Positions 31,801 through 43,961 are shown, numbered from the stretch's first letter. The stretch: DNA of 64,000 nucleotides from Pisaster brevispinus (GCA_023634235.1 JAMKCF010000006.1:23017163-23081162), one strand, 5' to 3'. Numbers and translations: made by a program. The notes: generated from the sequence alone by a model not told the origin.

Positions 31801-32502
31801 ATAATATTGTCCAACGAATTAGTAAAAAAATCATTAGGACACCAGCTGAAAAAAATTAATCAGTTCAAAATATCTTTATTTATTTTTGTTGAAATTTGTA
31901 GCATTTTTGGGAAATCTTTTGATGAAAAATTGTTACAAGTGAACTAAGACGCCCTTGGCATTGTAAACAAATCTGTGCATGTAAATAAATATCTACATGT
32001 ATGTGTCTGACATAAATCCTTGTTTCTCTTTTTTCTTCACTTTGTTATTTTATTCGTTTTGTAAAAAGAATAGCAAAGTGATACAAAGTGAAAAGCAAAG
32101 TAAAAATCCATGTATATAAATAGATATAAACATGAATTTGTAAAAAACAAAAACAAATGTGGAGAAAGTGTGACAAGAGTATACCATTTAAGACATCAAA
32201 ATCAGCAAAGAAAGTTCTCCTCCACTCTTCACCCTCCCCCCTGTCATTGTTCCCACTTCCACATACATGTAAATGGTTCATCTAAAAGGAAGTACATCAC
32301 GGTTTACAAAAGGAGAGAAGTATCACGATCTTCAAACACAGTTTACAAAAATGACAATAGACACCGAAACTTTGAGAGTTTGTGCCATGTTTGGATATTG
32401 TGAAGTGTTGACCATGCTTGGGAGTTTATACGAGGCATGTGTTTGTATTGGTTTCTTGCACAAACAGTGACGGCCGTAAAAAAAAAACCAAAAAACAAAA
32501 CA
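31801..32502. other. Intergenic, nothing recognised
   Basis: A/T-rich with short simple runs. No gene signals that I can support. Confidence 0.35.
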
Positions 32503-33601
32503 CAGGCATGAGAATCTTCCGGATTTTTCCGGATTTCCGGATTTTTCAGTTCAAAATATGTGGTCTCCGAGTTCAATGTGAATTTGATATAAAAATCGGG
32601 GGGTGAGTTGTTGGGGTATACATTTGGATCTCGCTAATCCCTCTTCTTGGTCTTGAAATTCGGAGTTTACTCATTTACCTTGACACGCTTCTTCGTAATA
32701 AATTGCCGCCCGGCAGCGGCCGGCCCAATATGTGTTTGTTTCTTCCATGTGCAGCGCGTTCATGTGTACACTTCTTTCAGTCTTTCCCCACTTCATTCAT
32801 GGTACGGTTTGACCGTACATGTTATACAACTGTTGCAGCAAAGGAACATGTGTGGAGACATTAAAAAGTCTACTGACAACAACGCACGGTGTTTTGGATG
32901 CGCGCGCATCGTTAGACTTTTTCTACCAGTCGTCAGTAGCACCTTCATAGGTTTAAGTGCCGTTTCTTCGATACGTTTAATGTGTTTTACGGCTGGAGAT
33001 ATTTTTATGCGTTGAACTATGACCAGGAAGAAACTTCGAGACGTGATGCATGAGTGTGCGACACACGTGTGGGGAGATTCGTCAACGTTTGACGTCTCAC
33101 ATTATTTTTCCAAAATGCTATGGTTTATAAACTGTCGGGATCTTGGAGAAAGGTGTTTGGAGAACAAGTTTCAATGGCCAAAGGGGGAGAACACTTAACA
33201 CAATTATTCACTATCACAGGTAAAAAGACCCCCCAAAAATCAAAATTTGTAACAAAACTTTTGTCAAAAGTATGACGGCTCCGTTTATAATCATTTATTT
33301 TCGTGGAAGTAAGTTCCGAATATCATTTTATTTTGAGCCTTTTAAGACAAAATACGTCTAGCACTGTTATGATTTCATCGTTTTTACAAGTATTGTCCTC
33401 CTATTAATATATCCTCGATCCTACACATGGTCCCCAATGCACAGAGGCTCACTGAGTGCATGCTGAGTGCGACGCTGACGCCTGGGTAAACTTGCCCAAA
33501 TTCCGGACACGCAAAAATTCCGGACTTGCCCAAAATCCGGACATGCAATTTGTAGCGTTAAATTTTTCCGGATTTTTTGTCATCGTATATTCTCATGCCT
33601 G
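32503..33601. mobile_element. 1.1-kb non-autonomous DNA transposon with CAGGCATGAGAAT ends
   Basis: The left end caggcatgagaatcttccgg and the reverse complement of the right end (33541-33601) share caggcatgagaat, and both are followed by multiple tccggattttt motifs. The interior has no transposase-like ORF; the 122-codon ORF at 32647 looks non-coding. A target duplication is unclear because both flanks are A/C-rich. Confidence 0.7.
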
Positions 33602-34160
33602 AAAACAAAAACCTCTTGTTTACGAGATGTTTCAAGTCGTTTGCTTCGCAACGGGCATATACATTGACGGTGATAAACAGCGATGAGAATTTTGTGAGAT
33701 TTATCAGAATTCAGAGTTGGTTTGGTTTTTTATGTCTGCCTCATGAAAAATTACTGTTAATTTCCGCAGAAACAAAGAAACCGAGCACTTTTTTTATATT
33801 AAATCATACAATTCATAAAAAAATAATATTTTTCTTATAGTGCTAAGTATACTGTTCCCAGAAGCTCCTTGAAATCTATAACTCCAGGGGTTACCAAAAG
33901 GTGGAAACATTTCCCCAGAAATTTGGATCGTAGTTTCTAGAAAGTTCAATGTCGGCAATGACTCTCACAGATATAGTTTATTCATGCATAGAGACTTTCG
34001 CTAAAGCGCACTGTACGTTTAGAATTTCCTTGATCGGACAGATACCAAACCCACGTTCACAGAAAGCCAGCGTCGATGGATTAATGACTCTTACACAAGA
34101 CATGGCCTACTCGTCACGGTATATTTCTCAACTTGTCAGCTATAAGTTACACGGAAGCGT

Positions 34161-34417
34161 TTAAGGGACATTGAGAAAAATATAAGAATGTCATAAGTAT
34201 GACATATCTCGTAGTTATTACTTAGTGCATTTCAGAATTATGATTTAGCACAAGTCATAATTATGACTTGTGCCAATTAGGTCATATGAGATAAGTAAGT
34301 CATAATTCTGATAATTATTATCATAATTATGATATATAAGTCATAAAGTCATAATAATGAGATGTAAGCCATAACTATGACTTCAGCTTTCTTTCTCTCT
34401 CCCTGGATGTCCCTTTA
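34161..34417. mobile_element. MITE-like element of cataattatgactt palindromes with AAGGGACAT ends
   Basis: The left end ttaagggacattgag and right end ctggatgtccctttaa form short inverted ends. The interior is dominated by overlapping cataattatgac and tcataattatga palindromes. Relatives at about 41868-42090 and, decayed, 11290-11470. Confidence 0.6.
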
Positions 34418-34599
34418 ACACTTAAGAATCATACAAAATTATTATAAATAATAAAAAATGCAAGTTAAAATATATTTCTGTATATGATGAGTCGTATCAT
34501 TGGTTGGTTGGTGCAAGTTACAGAACACTATAGGCCCTTGCATATGCCGCTACCGCTGAGGTCAAACAGTGCAAGAGAGTACGCGCCACACAACTCTCT

Positions 34600-35000
34600 T
34601 CCAAGTCTTCCTTTGACCTCAGTGAGGGCGCTGTTTAAGCTTGTGACGTCATACGCAAGGGGGTCTGTTTGTAGCTTAGAGCAAGTTCGGATGGTAACCT
34701 TTAGTCAAATTGCCGTTTAAATGACGCATGCGTTGTCAGTGTTTCACTCAAACGCGTTTAGTCGATTGATTCGTCAAATGTGGCAGCCAACATGGCGACG
34801 ACGTATCGAAGAGGAAAAAAGGTATTGGCCAAAAAAAGGGAAACAAATTACTTGCATAATATAGTGCATTTTTATCTGAATAATTTACATATTTAATTGG
34901 CAAAAACCTACCCTTTATCGTTAAACCCATTTTTTTTTTGTGATTAGAAAGATTTTAAAAACTTTCTCGATCACCTAACCAAAACGCCATCTTGACAAAG
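34600..35000. promoter_or_regulatory. Candidate promoter region, possibly bidirectional
   Basis: TGACGTCA (CRE/ATF consensus) lies at about 34645-34652, ACGCATGCGT (NRF1-like core) at about 34728, a YY1-like caacATGGCG on the plus strand at about 34788, and a YY1-like aagATGGCG on the minus strand at about 34990. Such clustering is typical of housekeeping promoters. The plus ATG opens MATTYRRGKK followed by a possible donor (AAG/GTATTG), and the minus ATG opens MAFWLG followed by a possible donor. No second exon could be attached to either. Confidence 0.35.
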
Positions 35001-35152
35001 TGACGTAACCTTGTTAGTTAACCAGAGGAACAGTGTTCTGGAGCTAGGTTGATCCAGTTGGACTAGCTAGTTCAACCATGCAACGTTCGAATGACATCTA
35101 GATTGACTATGGTTAGGTCTAGTCGACTCTACTTAGCCACCTGAACTTGCTC

Positions 35153-36565
35153 TTATCTGTAATAATCGTCTAGTTTTACGTCTCCAAGGATTAGTTTCAG
35201 CCCTTGTGGTTTCTTTCTCTTCTTAACCCTGTTCGTCTTCATCACAGAGTCTCGGAGGAAGATTCTATCCAGGCATTTCTGGCATTTGCAAGTTGGCACG
35301 TGGGTGAAGTAGGAGAACGTGTAAGCGGGTGTTGTCCGCGTACCCAGCCCGGTAAAATCGTCCGGGAGACGGCGGGACCGAGCAACAGCCAGTGCCTTTG
35401 TGTAGGCATCACGGTATGCATTCACCGCCAGGTCTGATTCGCGACGACGTCGTTCTCCGTGGAGCTGCCGGGTGCTTAGAAGATGGAGGTCCGATGCAGG
35501 ATGGTTGGGCATTGAGGCCCGGAAAACGCCGCCATCTCCACGGTTTGATGTGGCAGCATCAGATGTTTTAATTTCATTTCCATCATGCCATGATCTCGCG
35601 TGATTCATCCCTTGATTGTAGGTCAACGTTTCCGACTTGACATACCCCTCCCCAGCCACCGCATGCATCCCCGGATTGCCCCGTTCCTCAGCCGGTGTGG
35701 TATTATAGTTCCTCCCAGAAAGGTCGAACTCATAGTCCGAGCATGTACTCGCCGGTGAGACAGACGGTGGGATGGGATAGAACGGACTATCTCGGTCATT
35801 ACCTCCCAGAGCACCCGAATAGCTCAAGTGGTTTGAACTCCTTCCTTCACTACCCCAAGTTGACCTTGTATTTGGAGATCTCTGGGAGCGGTTTAAGTCT
35901 GCCCCCTTGTTGTCATGGTTGTAGCGTAGCAACGGTTTCCCATAGATAGAGCCGCGATTTTCATCGTGTTCAGCCGAGGTCCCACTCGGTGCCAACCTTC
36001 CCGGTTGGGTAACTCTTTTTGGCAAGCGGTAGTCGACACTCGGGGGCGATTGATTCAACCCTTTACCGGACCGAATCTCGGAATAATTCACGCTGGATGC
36101 GGATTTCTCACCATGCCTTCGTGAGGACAGTTCCTGACTCAGCTCTCGATCTGCCTGGATTTTCTTCCGTGTCCACTGTTCTCTCGTCGCCTGATCCGGT
36201 GACCACCCCACGGGTCCATCAGCGGAGTCATGCAGCCTCTTACCACTCCCACCTCCCTTTTCATTTTTGAGATGTTTCCGTTTCTTATAACTTTCTCTCC
36301 TCTCTCTGACGTCTCGTATTTGTTTCCAGCCTTCTTTGGTTGAATCGAGAGATAAACTAGCAGTTGATGTCTTATCTGCCTTGTCTAGTGTCCAGGCTTT
36401 ACTCGCCTGGTTACCGTGTGTTTTTACGAGATCGCCAATCTCTGGCAATGAAATGGCCGTCTGCTGTTGTGTTCCAGTAATGTTCATTTGTCCGAGTCCA
36501 GCCTGCATTTGTAAATAGTACTCACTCTTGTATAGATCTTCAAAAGGTATTCCATCTTGCCGACT
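35153..36565 (-). CDS. Terminal exon of an unrecognised protein gene
   Basis: An open frame of 470 codons runs from a good acceptor (ttttgttttcag, exon starts at 36565) to TAA at 35153. I do not recognise the protein. The first part (SRQDGIPFEDLYKSEYYLQM) looks folded and should be helical. The long middle is rich in Ser, Arg, Asn, Gly and Pro and is probably disordered. Near the C-terminus a cysteine cluster (CKCQKC) precedes a Lys/Arg-rich stretch (NRVKKRKK), which could be a nuclear localisation signal, and the end is KLILGDVKLDDYYR. Base composition is more GC-rich than the surroundings, as expected for coding DNA. It connects in phase 0 with the exon at 38408-38560. The 5' exons were not found. 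Confidence 0.72.
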   Translation of the reverse strand, partial: SRQDGIPFEDLYKSEYYLQMQAGLGQMNITGTQQQTAISLPEIGDLVKTHGNQASKAWTLDKADKTSTASLSLDSTKEGWKQIRDVRERRESYKKRKHLKNEKGGGSGKRLHDSADGPVGWSPDQATREQWTRKKIQADRELSQELSSRRHGEKSASSVNYSEIRSGKGLNQSPPSVDYRLPKRVTQPGRLAPSGTSAEHDENRGSIYGKPLLRYNHDNKGADLNRSQRSPNTRSTWGSEGRSSNHLSYSGALGGNDRDSPFYPIPPSVSPASTCSDYEFDLSGRNYNTTPAEERGNPGMHAVAGEGYVKSETLTYNQGMNHARSWHDGNEIKTSDAATSNRGDGGVFRASMPNHPASDLHLLSTRQLHGERRRRESDLAVNAYRDAYTKALAVARSRRLPDDFTGLGTRTTPAYTFSYFTHVPTCKCQKCLDRIFLRDSVMKTNRVKKRKKPQGLKLILGDVKLDDYYR

Positions 36566-38407
36566 CTGAAAACAAAAATCAAAAGCTGTCACTACTAATA
36601 ATACATTTACAATTCTACAAAAAACTTAATTAAAAAAAAACTGAAAACAAAAATCAAAAGCATTTAAAATTCGACAAAAGCCTGACTTAAAGAAAAACCT
36701 TATTTTTTAAAGTTAATAATTGACTTAATCTATACTCCATTTTAAAATGACATTATGCCAATCGAAGAGCTTTTGGAAAACTGATGATAAACAAAACGAA
36801 GAAATGAAAAAACATTAAAGAAGGAAAGTGTTAATATTAGGGGCTGTTGTGATACAGTTGGCACGCTGTTAGTGACGGACTTTTCCACGGCTTTTGACTG
36901 CGTCGACCATACTTTGGCTATTCAGAGATTACTCGACCTAGGTGTCCGTAGCGAAATAATGCCATGGATCGTAAACTTCCTGACGGCACGCCGCCAGAGA
37001 GTTCGATACCACCCTGCCCTATCAGAATGGGAAACCATTTCCTGTGGAGTTCCCCAGGGTACGAAGTTGGGACCCATCGCATTCATTGGAGTTATAAATG
37101 ATGCTTCTGAAAATACCAACTCTTCTAGTTTTAAGTATGTCGATGATCTAAGCCTTGCTGAGGTCCGTCCTGCCAGTGTGCCTACTCAGATTGACTTGGA
37201 CCTTCAGGACCTTGAAGATTGGGCTGACAGTAACCACCTCAAGCTCAATCCCTCTAAATGCAAGGTTATGTAAGTATGCTTCAAAAGAAACCCTCCCAGT
37301 CCTCCGGATATGAAGATTGCTGACAAGGAGCTTGAGCTGGTAACTGAGACCAAGCTTCTCGGTCTTACTGTTCAATCGGATCTTGGATGGGATTCTCAGG
37401 TCAATGACATGGTGTCTAAGAGCAGTCGCAGACTTTACATGCGTGGCCGTCTCAAGCGTTTTGGTGTACCCGTTGAGGACTTGGTATCTGTGTATGTAGG
37501 CTATGTTCGTCCTTTAGTTGAGTATGCATCACCAGTGTGGCATGGTAGCATCAGTAAACGGCAAACTCATCAAATTGAAAGAGTTCAAAAAGGAGCGTGT
37601 CATGTCATCCTTGGTAGCACCTATACTACATACACAGATGCTCTTGACTTCATGGGTCTCCAGACGCTTGAAGATAGACGTCATCAATTATGTACTAACT
37701 TTGCTTTGAAATGTAGTACTTCTGAAAGATATGCTGGTTGGTTCCGTCATAATAACAGAACTCACAGTATGGGACTTCGACATGCAACTAAATATATGGT
37801 GCCTAAACATAGGACTAATCGTAACGGTAACAGCTCAATCCCATTTCTTTCTAAACTTTTGAACGAATAGTCTTAGACTGGAGCTTCTACATTGTGTACT
37901 TGTTTATGTAATCTATGTGTGATAGGGCTGATCAGTTTTTAATTTCAATGCAAGGACCCCTGTTTCTAACGTGGTTTTTCTCAAAATGGGGCTTCAATGT
38001 AAAGGAGGGCTCCCATGATATTATGTGCATTTTTGTAATGTCTTCTCAATGTTTTATCTAATTTGTATTCCTATTTTTTTTGGTCATCTTTTATAAAATA
38101 TATTTTTAGGGCTGTTCAGTTTTTAAGTGCAAGGGAACCCTGTTTTTTATGTGGTTTATTTTATAGTGGGGTTTCAATGTATAAGAGGGTTCCCACAACA
38201 CCCTGTGCATTTTCATTGATTTATCAAATTTTTATTTCTATTTATTGTCGTCTTTGTTTAAATGTATTTGTGTACCCCCGTATTGCGGTGGTGCTATTTT
38301 ATGTCTTTAAACAATATTTTTACCTTGTAATGCCACATAATTCAGCTTTGTGCTGCCAGTTGGTTTTGTAATTTTAAAAAAATGAATGAATGAATGAATG
38401 AATGTAC
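36566..38407 (-). other. Intron of the unrecognised minus-strand gene
   Basis: The donor on the minus strand is CCG/GTACATTC at 38408/38407 and the acceptor is ttttgttttcag at 36577-36566. Most of the intron is an antisense non-LTR retrotransposon. The donor positions after GTAC are the first bases of the retrotransposon tail repeat. Confidence 0.6.
36850..38404 (+). mobile_element. 5'-truncated non-LTR retrotransposon (CR1/L2/Jockey-like), RT with one in-frame stop
   Basis: The reverse transcriptase frame reads DFSTAFDCVDH, then CGVPQGTKLGPIAF and the catalytic FKYVDDLSLAEV. A TAA at 37271-37273 interrupts it, and the same frame resumes (MKIADKELELVTETKLLGL ... YVRPLVEYASPVWHGS) to a stop at 37868-37870. 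This matches the RT and C-terminal part of CR1/L2-type ORF2 proteins; endonuclease and 5' parts are missing. The 3' UTR (37871-38378) contains a ~180-bp internal duplication (starting near 37925 and 38107) and ends in an (ATGA)n tail of about six units. Inactive because of the truncation and the stop. Confidence 0.85.
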
Positions 38408-38560
38408 CGGCAATACGACACCAAACTGTTTGGTAGCATCCAGCAGGGCTGCTACGCGTCTCTGTTCATGGCGTATTCCCACAAGGCTGAGCGGCTCTGG
38501 CATGGTGGCATCTGTGGGTGATGATGGCGCTGCTTTCCCGTTGGATGGGACGAGTGATTT
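38408..38560 (-). CDS. Penultimate exon of the unrecognised gene
   Basis: 153 nt (51 codons) between acceptor ttttcctcag and donor CCG/GTAC. It reads KSLVPSNGK through PEPLSLVGIRHEQRRVAALL to TKQFGVVLP, and joins in phase 0 to SRQDGIPFEDL of the last exon. The segment LVGIRHEQRRVAALLDATKQ is a plausible amphipathic helix. Identity unknown; the upstream exons are not assigned. Confidence 0.65.
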
Positions 38561-41500
38561 CTGAGGAAAACAAAAATAATATACATGTTTAATTGCTGAT
38601 TTTAAATCAATTAATTGACAGTGATGTGTGGATTTTGCACCCACTGAGTATACATACCACTGAGTATTTGAGTACGTGCTTCACAACAGGTTCACGGTGT
38701 GTTCCAGTGATAACAAGATTATTATTCATTTTCCACCAAATTATTAGTTAGAACTTTCAGCAGACGAGACATTTTTTTTTAATTGTTAACTCCACTGATT
38801 TAAAATTAACGTCATCACAATGGACATTTTGACGGCTGCTGGGTAAGATTCCACAGTCGAGATTCGGCGTACAGTGTTGCCGTGAGTCTGGTTACGGTCT
38901 TGCTTTTTTGGTTGAACCAGGACACTCATTGTTATTCAGTCCATAATCAAAGTCACTGATGGTGACACCGATAGAGAAAAACCTTGGAGAAAGACCGAAG
39001 AGAGAGGACAGCTTGATGTTAACGTCCATTGATGGAGGAGGTTGCCACGTTATCTGGGGTTTAATCCCAGCAGTCTCACATTTTAACACCGCAATGTTTA
39101 CCCATACACACCCGCCGTCAGTATAATGTCACCTTAATTATTTAGATTATGTAAGCTTCCTGCGAGACGTTGACAACAACGACTTGCTGTGTAATGCCGT
39201 CATAAATCGATGGTCATTGTAAAAAGATAACTACCAAATAATAAACCAAGGTCGTCTTCTTTTATGGCTCGCCATACCGTGTAAGATCCCCTTTACAAGT
39301 TCGACCATGTCTTGGAAATCAAGACGTTGGAATCGTATGAATAAAACAAAGCCGGTTGTTGTCACACCCTCAAAACGATAGCGTCAAATTGAAACCGGTT
39401 GGTCTATAACATCATTTCTCGAAAAGTGACAGAATTTCACGCGGAAATATTTCTACAAGTGTCAACTTCCTACCATGTATAGAATTGATACAGTTTTTCA
39501 TCGTTGATATACATTTTATCATTTTATGTTATTCTAGCGACGAATTTTACAGCACACAGTTACCTTCACCTCCTTCTCGAGGAAACCTCAAATAAAAACA
39601 GTCATTTGAATGCACCATAATGTCAGTTGTAAACCACGATGCCTAGAAAAGATTCCAAGCATTGGCAAGTCGATTTAAAGATATTCAACGAAAACATAAC
39701 TTACAAAATTGTGATACTACAGAGGGAAAAAGTTTTGTTGATTGCGTCTGTGTTGGCTTCAACGGTTGGACACTCGGGTGACAGCCATAGAAACATTAAA
39801 TGTTTCTAACAAAATGTTTGTTCTTGGCGAAGCTAAAATCAGTTTGTCCACTATTATAAGTTCTCCGGTTTTACTGTGCGTTAGTACTCAAACTATACAC
39901 TAGTCGAAAATAGGCTTCACATCAAATCATAGGTACAACCACCAAACAAGAGACAAAGGCCAACCCGGAATGGAAAATAGTGTCAATAGAAACCTAAATT
40001 CCACGAGTTGATGTCAAATAAAACGAGTGTTTTGTTTGATCAAGGACCCTCCAGAGAGGGGGGCTGATATTGGGCGCATGCACCCTAAAAAAAAACGAAC
40101 CCAGACAGTGACTTTATGAATGACTGGCGGGATGTAAGGAGTGGGGAACCCGTGTTTAGATATATTTTATAAAGGCTTGCCAGATTACCATGCTCAAATA
40201 AGTTCATCTAGCATGGCCTTGCTATAAACAAACTACCAACATGTCATCGTCCAAAACAGCATATCAAGGAGCCGCTGAAAGTTTGAAAGTTGACTCACAA
40301 GGGAACGTCTGACAACCGTGTTTTGGGTTGAGAATCAGCACCTAGTTACACCAATCAAGTCGATCAGAGCGTAATCACGGCCCAAGGCGCACGCTCAATG
40401 TTCTATTGTCTCGCATCACTTCTCACATGTTTGCCAACCAAGCACGAATCACTTAACATTTTCTTCTTTGTAAATTAATGAATAGAATCAATATTTTGTC
40501 TTGGTCGTGTGAGACGAAAATGATGTTGTCATCCTGAAACGACAGGCACACTGTAACACCGCCTGGGGCCCTGGCTGAGGGGTCTTGGCCCAGTTTCATA
40601 GTGTTGCTTGAGCGCAAAAAGTAGCTAAGCCCCAATACAATTTCGCTTACCTGATTTAGGTTACCAGCCAAAATACGTCATCCCATACTCTCTGTAACTG
40701 GTAGCCTACTCGTTTTTGCTCAGAAGAAAACTTGTTGAAAGCAATATTTTCATGATTTACTGTTTACATTATATTTCGTTGTCTGTTCACACAGAATAAG
40801 ATAAATGTGAAAAGAATAATTGTTTTTCAAACTTTTGCATTACATTAATATTGACAAAGGAATAAACTATAATTGTTCGTAGGATCACTCGTATAGTTTA
40901 CACCGGGAATATGCGACAAGAATAATCTCTGCATCAGGAGCGTGCAAAACAGACTGGCATTTTTTTGGTGCAATCCTCACCCGCCTTCCAATTAAGATTA
41001 AGGTCTAAGAAATAATCAGAAAAACAACAATATAAACTCACACAAGTGAGTGAGAGGGAAAATGCACTCAAATAATTGAGAGGAAAGAAGTTTGCAGTAC
41101 CGTGGCTACTGAAGATGAATCGGGAAAATGAATGGCGGAATAACCCAAATCACCCCCATGTGTATTTTACCCTCAATAAAACCAAGTTAAGATCAGAGAC
41201 GCCCCACCCTCTCCCACCACAGAGAGGTGTATTAAATAAGACTTGATTTTGGTGAACTATGGAAAGATCTCTATTTTTACAGATGTAATTCCATGGTTTG
41301 TGATTCTAAAGTTGAGGTACATTATATCTGAGGTACACCGAACTGGTACAACCGAACTCTAATTTACAACTATTGTACTGCACTTTCGTTATTTATCTAA
41401 CCCCTCGGGTCATCTTCATAGAAATGAATATTTAAATAGATTTTATAGACAGGGTCCGAACGAACACAACCTGAACTTTAGCACATGTTTATTAGTTGTC

Positions 41501-41867
41501 TTTAGTCAAACACATGTCACACTTAAAAAGCTGCAATCTCCTCGATTTATCACACCATCAGCTGATTTGAATAAACAACTCGTATTAGATTCCTCATAAA
41601 ACACTTCAAACTGTCTTTTAGGGTGTTGATAAGATATTAGCCCTATTCGTACAACGGTTAAAAGCCCATACTGGGTACTTAAAAACAAGTAGACCGGAAC
41701 TAATGGCCGGCAAATGGGGATATTCTGAACACTCCTCAAAAGCACCTTCAATGGGAAATTTGTACACAGAGATGAAAAAGAGTGAAATACAATACAAGGA
41801 CGGTCAAATCCCCACGAAAAACAACGCATCTGCTAGGAATGACCTATGTCTCATGTATGAATTAACT
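38561..41867. other. Long interval, probably upstream introns or intergenic
   Basis: Expected to contain 5' exons or the promoter of the minus-strand gene at 35.2-38.6 kb. A minus ORF at 38892-39089 (GIKPQITWQPPPSMDVNIKL ...) is a weak candidate exon without a convincing donor. 40588-40680 is a partial copy of the GGGCCCAA-end element family. Nothing else is recognised. Confidence 0.35.
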
Positions 41868-42100
41868 TAAATTAAGTCATAATATTATTTTATGACTTTT
41901 ATCTCAGAATTGTGAATTAGTATGTCCTATCTATCTACATAACGCTAATAAAGTCGTAGTTCTGGTTTGTGCTAATTAAGTCATAATATTAGATATGTCT
42001 CTTAATTATAATTCATTGTTATGACTTGATGTATATGATGTATATGTCATAATTATGAGTTGTTATTCCCCCCCCCCCCAATGTCCTTTCAACGCTTCCT
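41868..42100. mobile_element. MITE-like cataattatgactt element, second copy
   Basis: Multiple taagtcataatatta and tcataattatgag palindromes, ending aatgtcctttcaa. Related to the copy at 34161-34417. A C10 homopolymer lies near the right end. Confidence 0.5.
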
Positions 42101-43230
42101 ATCATAAGGAAAACTAAAGTGAAGTTGTGACAGATTTATTTGTGTATCAGCAGCGAAATTCAAAATAAAAATAAGAAATAAGCCCCGCCCCTCCCCTTGA
42201 ATTTAATCAGCTTGGTGGCCGGTGTTTCCAATTCCCGACACTTTCTCTGAACACTGACTTTGAATACCCTAAAAAATTGTTTTGCATATCCTTGAATAAA
42301 AACTGAACACAAGTTTGAAAAAATTATTAAAATGGACAGCCATTCAGATCCTGGAATATTACCCCCAGTTCGCGCTTTGTGTGTGTTCATGTACATGTAG
42401 GTGCAGAATGTCAAGTTGCATACACATCGACATGTACATGGGGTGCTTCTAATGTTGAGAATACACAGAAGTTGCCCACAAGACAAGTGTGATTTACCAG
42501 TAAAGATTATACAGCTCCAAAAGCACAACATGGAGAACTGGAGCGCCATCTATTGTCGGAATGTGAAATACACATGGTCACCATTTCAGCGAGCAAATGT
42601 TTTGTTATACAAATCATTTATAGAAACGGCCCTTGTCTGATCTATTGTTGCTTCAAAAAAGTTACTTGCTGAAAATAATGGCGTCCAGTGCAGATTTCAC
42701 ATTTTAGCTGGAGTTACCCAAGCGCCTATATTCTTTGGATACCAGTGTAGTAATGGTATACAGGTAATGCTGCTGTGGAGTGTCTCCAATAAGGCAACAT
42801 ATTAGTGTAAACCAGCCCAAACTGATTAAAAATCAGGATTTGTAGTTGTTGTGTAAAGTAAAGTCCAGCTGCAAGTCTGTGCTTTGCTCCTGTAGTTTTT
42901 TTATTGTAAAATTTGCAAGATTTTTTTAAGCAATTGCACTGACAGCATTTTGTAACTAACATATTTTTTAAAAACAAGCTTTTCATTATTGTTTTCTTTT
43001 GAATTCATGTGCTTATAGTACAATGTGTCATTGTCGCATTGTGGGGTTGAACCCGTAACTTTTAATAACTGTATAAGTAGTTTAGAAACTAAATCTAGTA
43101 AGGTTATTTTTAATATCCATGTATCACTGTTTCCCCTAAAAATAAATTGGTTAAAAGCAAAACTGATGGTTGAACAGGTGTTAAAATATTGGATATTTTA
43201 GTCTTATAAGTTATAGGCCTACATGTGTAT
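42101..43230. other. Nothing recognised
   Basis: Short ORFs on both strands without family resemblance or splice support. Confidence 0.35.
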
Positions 43231-43234
43231 GGCG

Positions 43235-43450
43235 CATGTATCCACACATAAGGTGCTCAAAGTGCTTTAACACAAAAGATACCCACTATTGAAGACAGGT
43301 TTTGAGGTTTTTATGAATTATGAGACCTATTTGTGTAGCACCTTCTAATGGTTTACAAGGTACTGCGGCCACTGACAGAAACACCGGGATGAACCCCCTG
43401 CTCTTACCGACAAGTGTAACTGGGTTCTTTTACCTGCATTACATATTGTA
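43235..43450 (+). repeat. Dispersed repeat family C, second copy
   Basis: Shares cataaggtgctcaaagtgct, tatgagac..atttgtgtagcacctt and gacaagtgtaactgggttct with the copy in VPS16 intron 13 (21740-22080). Confidence 0.55.
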
Positions 43451-43605
43451 TTAACGTCATGATGCCATTTATTCTTACGGTACAGAGCTCTGGAAGTGGA
43501 GATCCCGATTTATGTTTCTGCAGGATGACATCATAAACAAGAGATGACGACATCCTGATATAATTGTTCTCTTGATGACGACATCTTGAAGTTAGAATGT
43601 TGTCT

Positions 43606-43800
43606 TCCAGATATCTTTGGTTCTTCCCCGCATAGACTACTGCTGCATGGTGTGGGGTGCAAACCTATTTTTTTTGTGAATTTTTTAAAAACAGCTTCAG
43701 TTACAGAGCTCCCTCTTTTTAAAATGGTATTCCTTTAAACTCGTTCAAACTCTTATTCTTCATTTCGGCGTTTGCTGAAGGAAGGTAAGGCTTGAACTGC
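43606..43800 (+). mobile_element. Non-LTR retrotransposon RT fragment
   Basis: The plus frame at about 43606-43675 reads LVLPRIDYCCMVWGAN, the conserved thumb/C-terminal motif of CR1/L2-type reverse transcriptases. The following sequence is too decayed to follow in one frame. Confidence 0.5.
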
Positions 43801-43961
43801 TTTCACACTATTTTATGATGGGTCTTTTGTACATTGTTATTTTTTTTTTTATATATCCCTGTTTGTTGTTTTCTTTTATATTATCTGAAGGCCCCAAACG
43901 ATCAGCTGTGCTGGATGGGTCACCCTCTTTAAATATGGTTAAAATAAAAAAAATTAAAAAA

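Noticed and set aside
32647..33015. 122-codon ORF as a transposase remnant
   Set aside because: No DDE or other transposase motif is visible, and the composition is non-coding.
38892..39089. 5' exon of the unrecognised minus gene
   Set aside because: Open frame and ATG are present, but no convincing donor in phase with 38560. Left unassigned.
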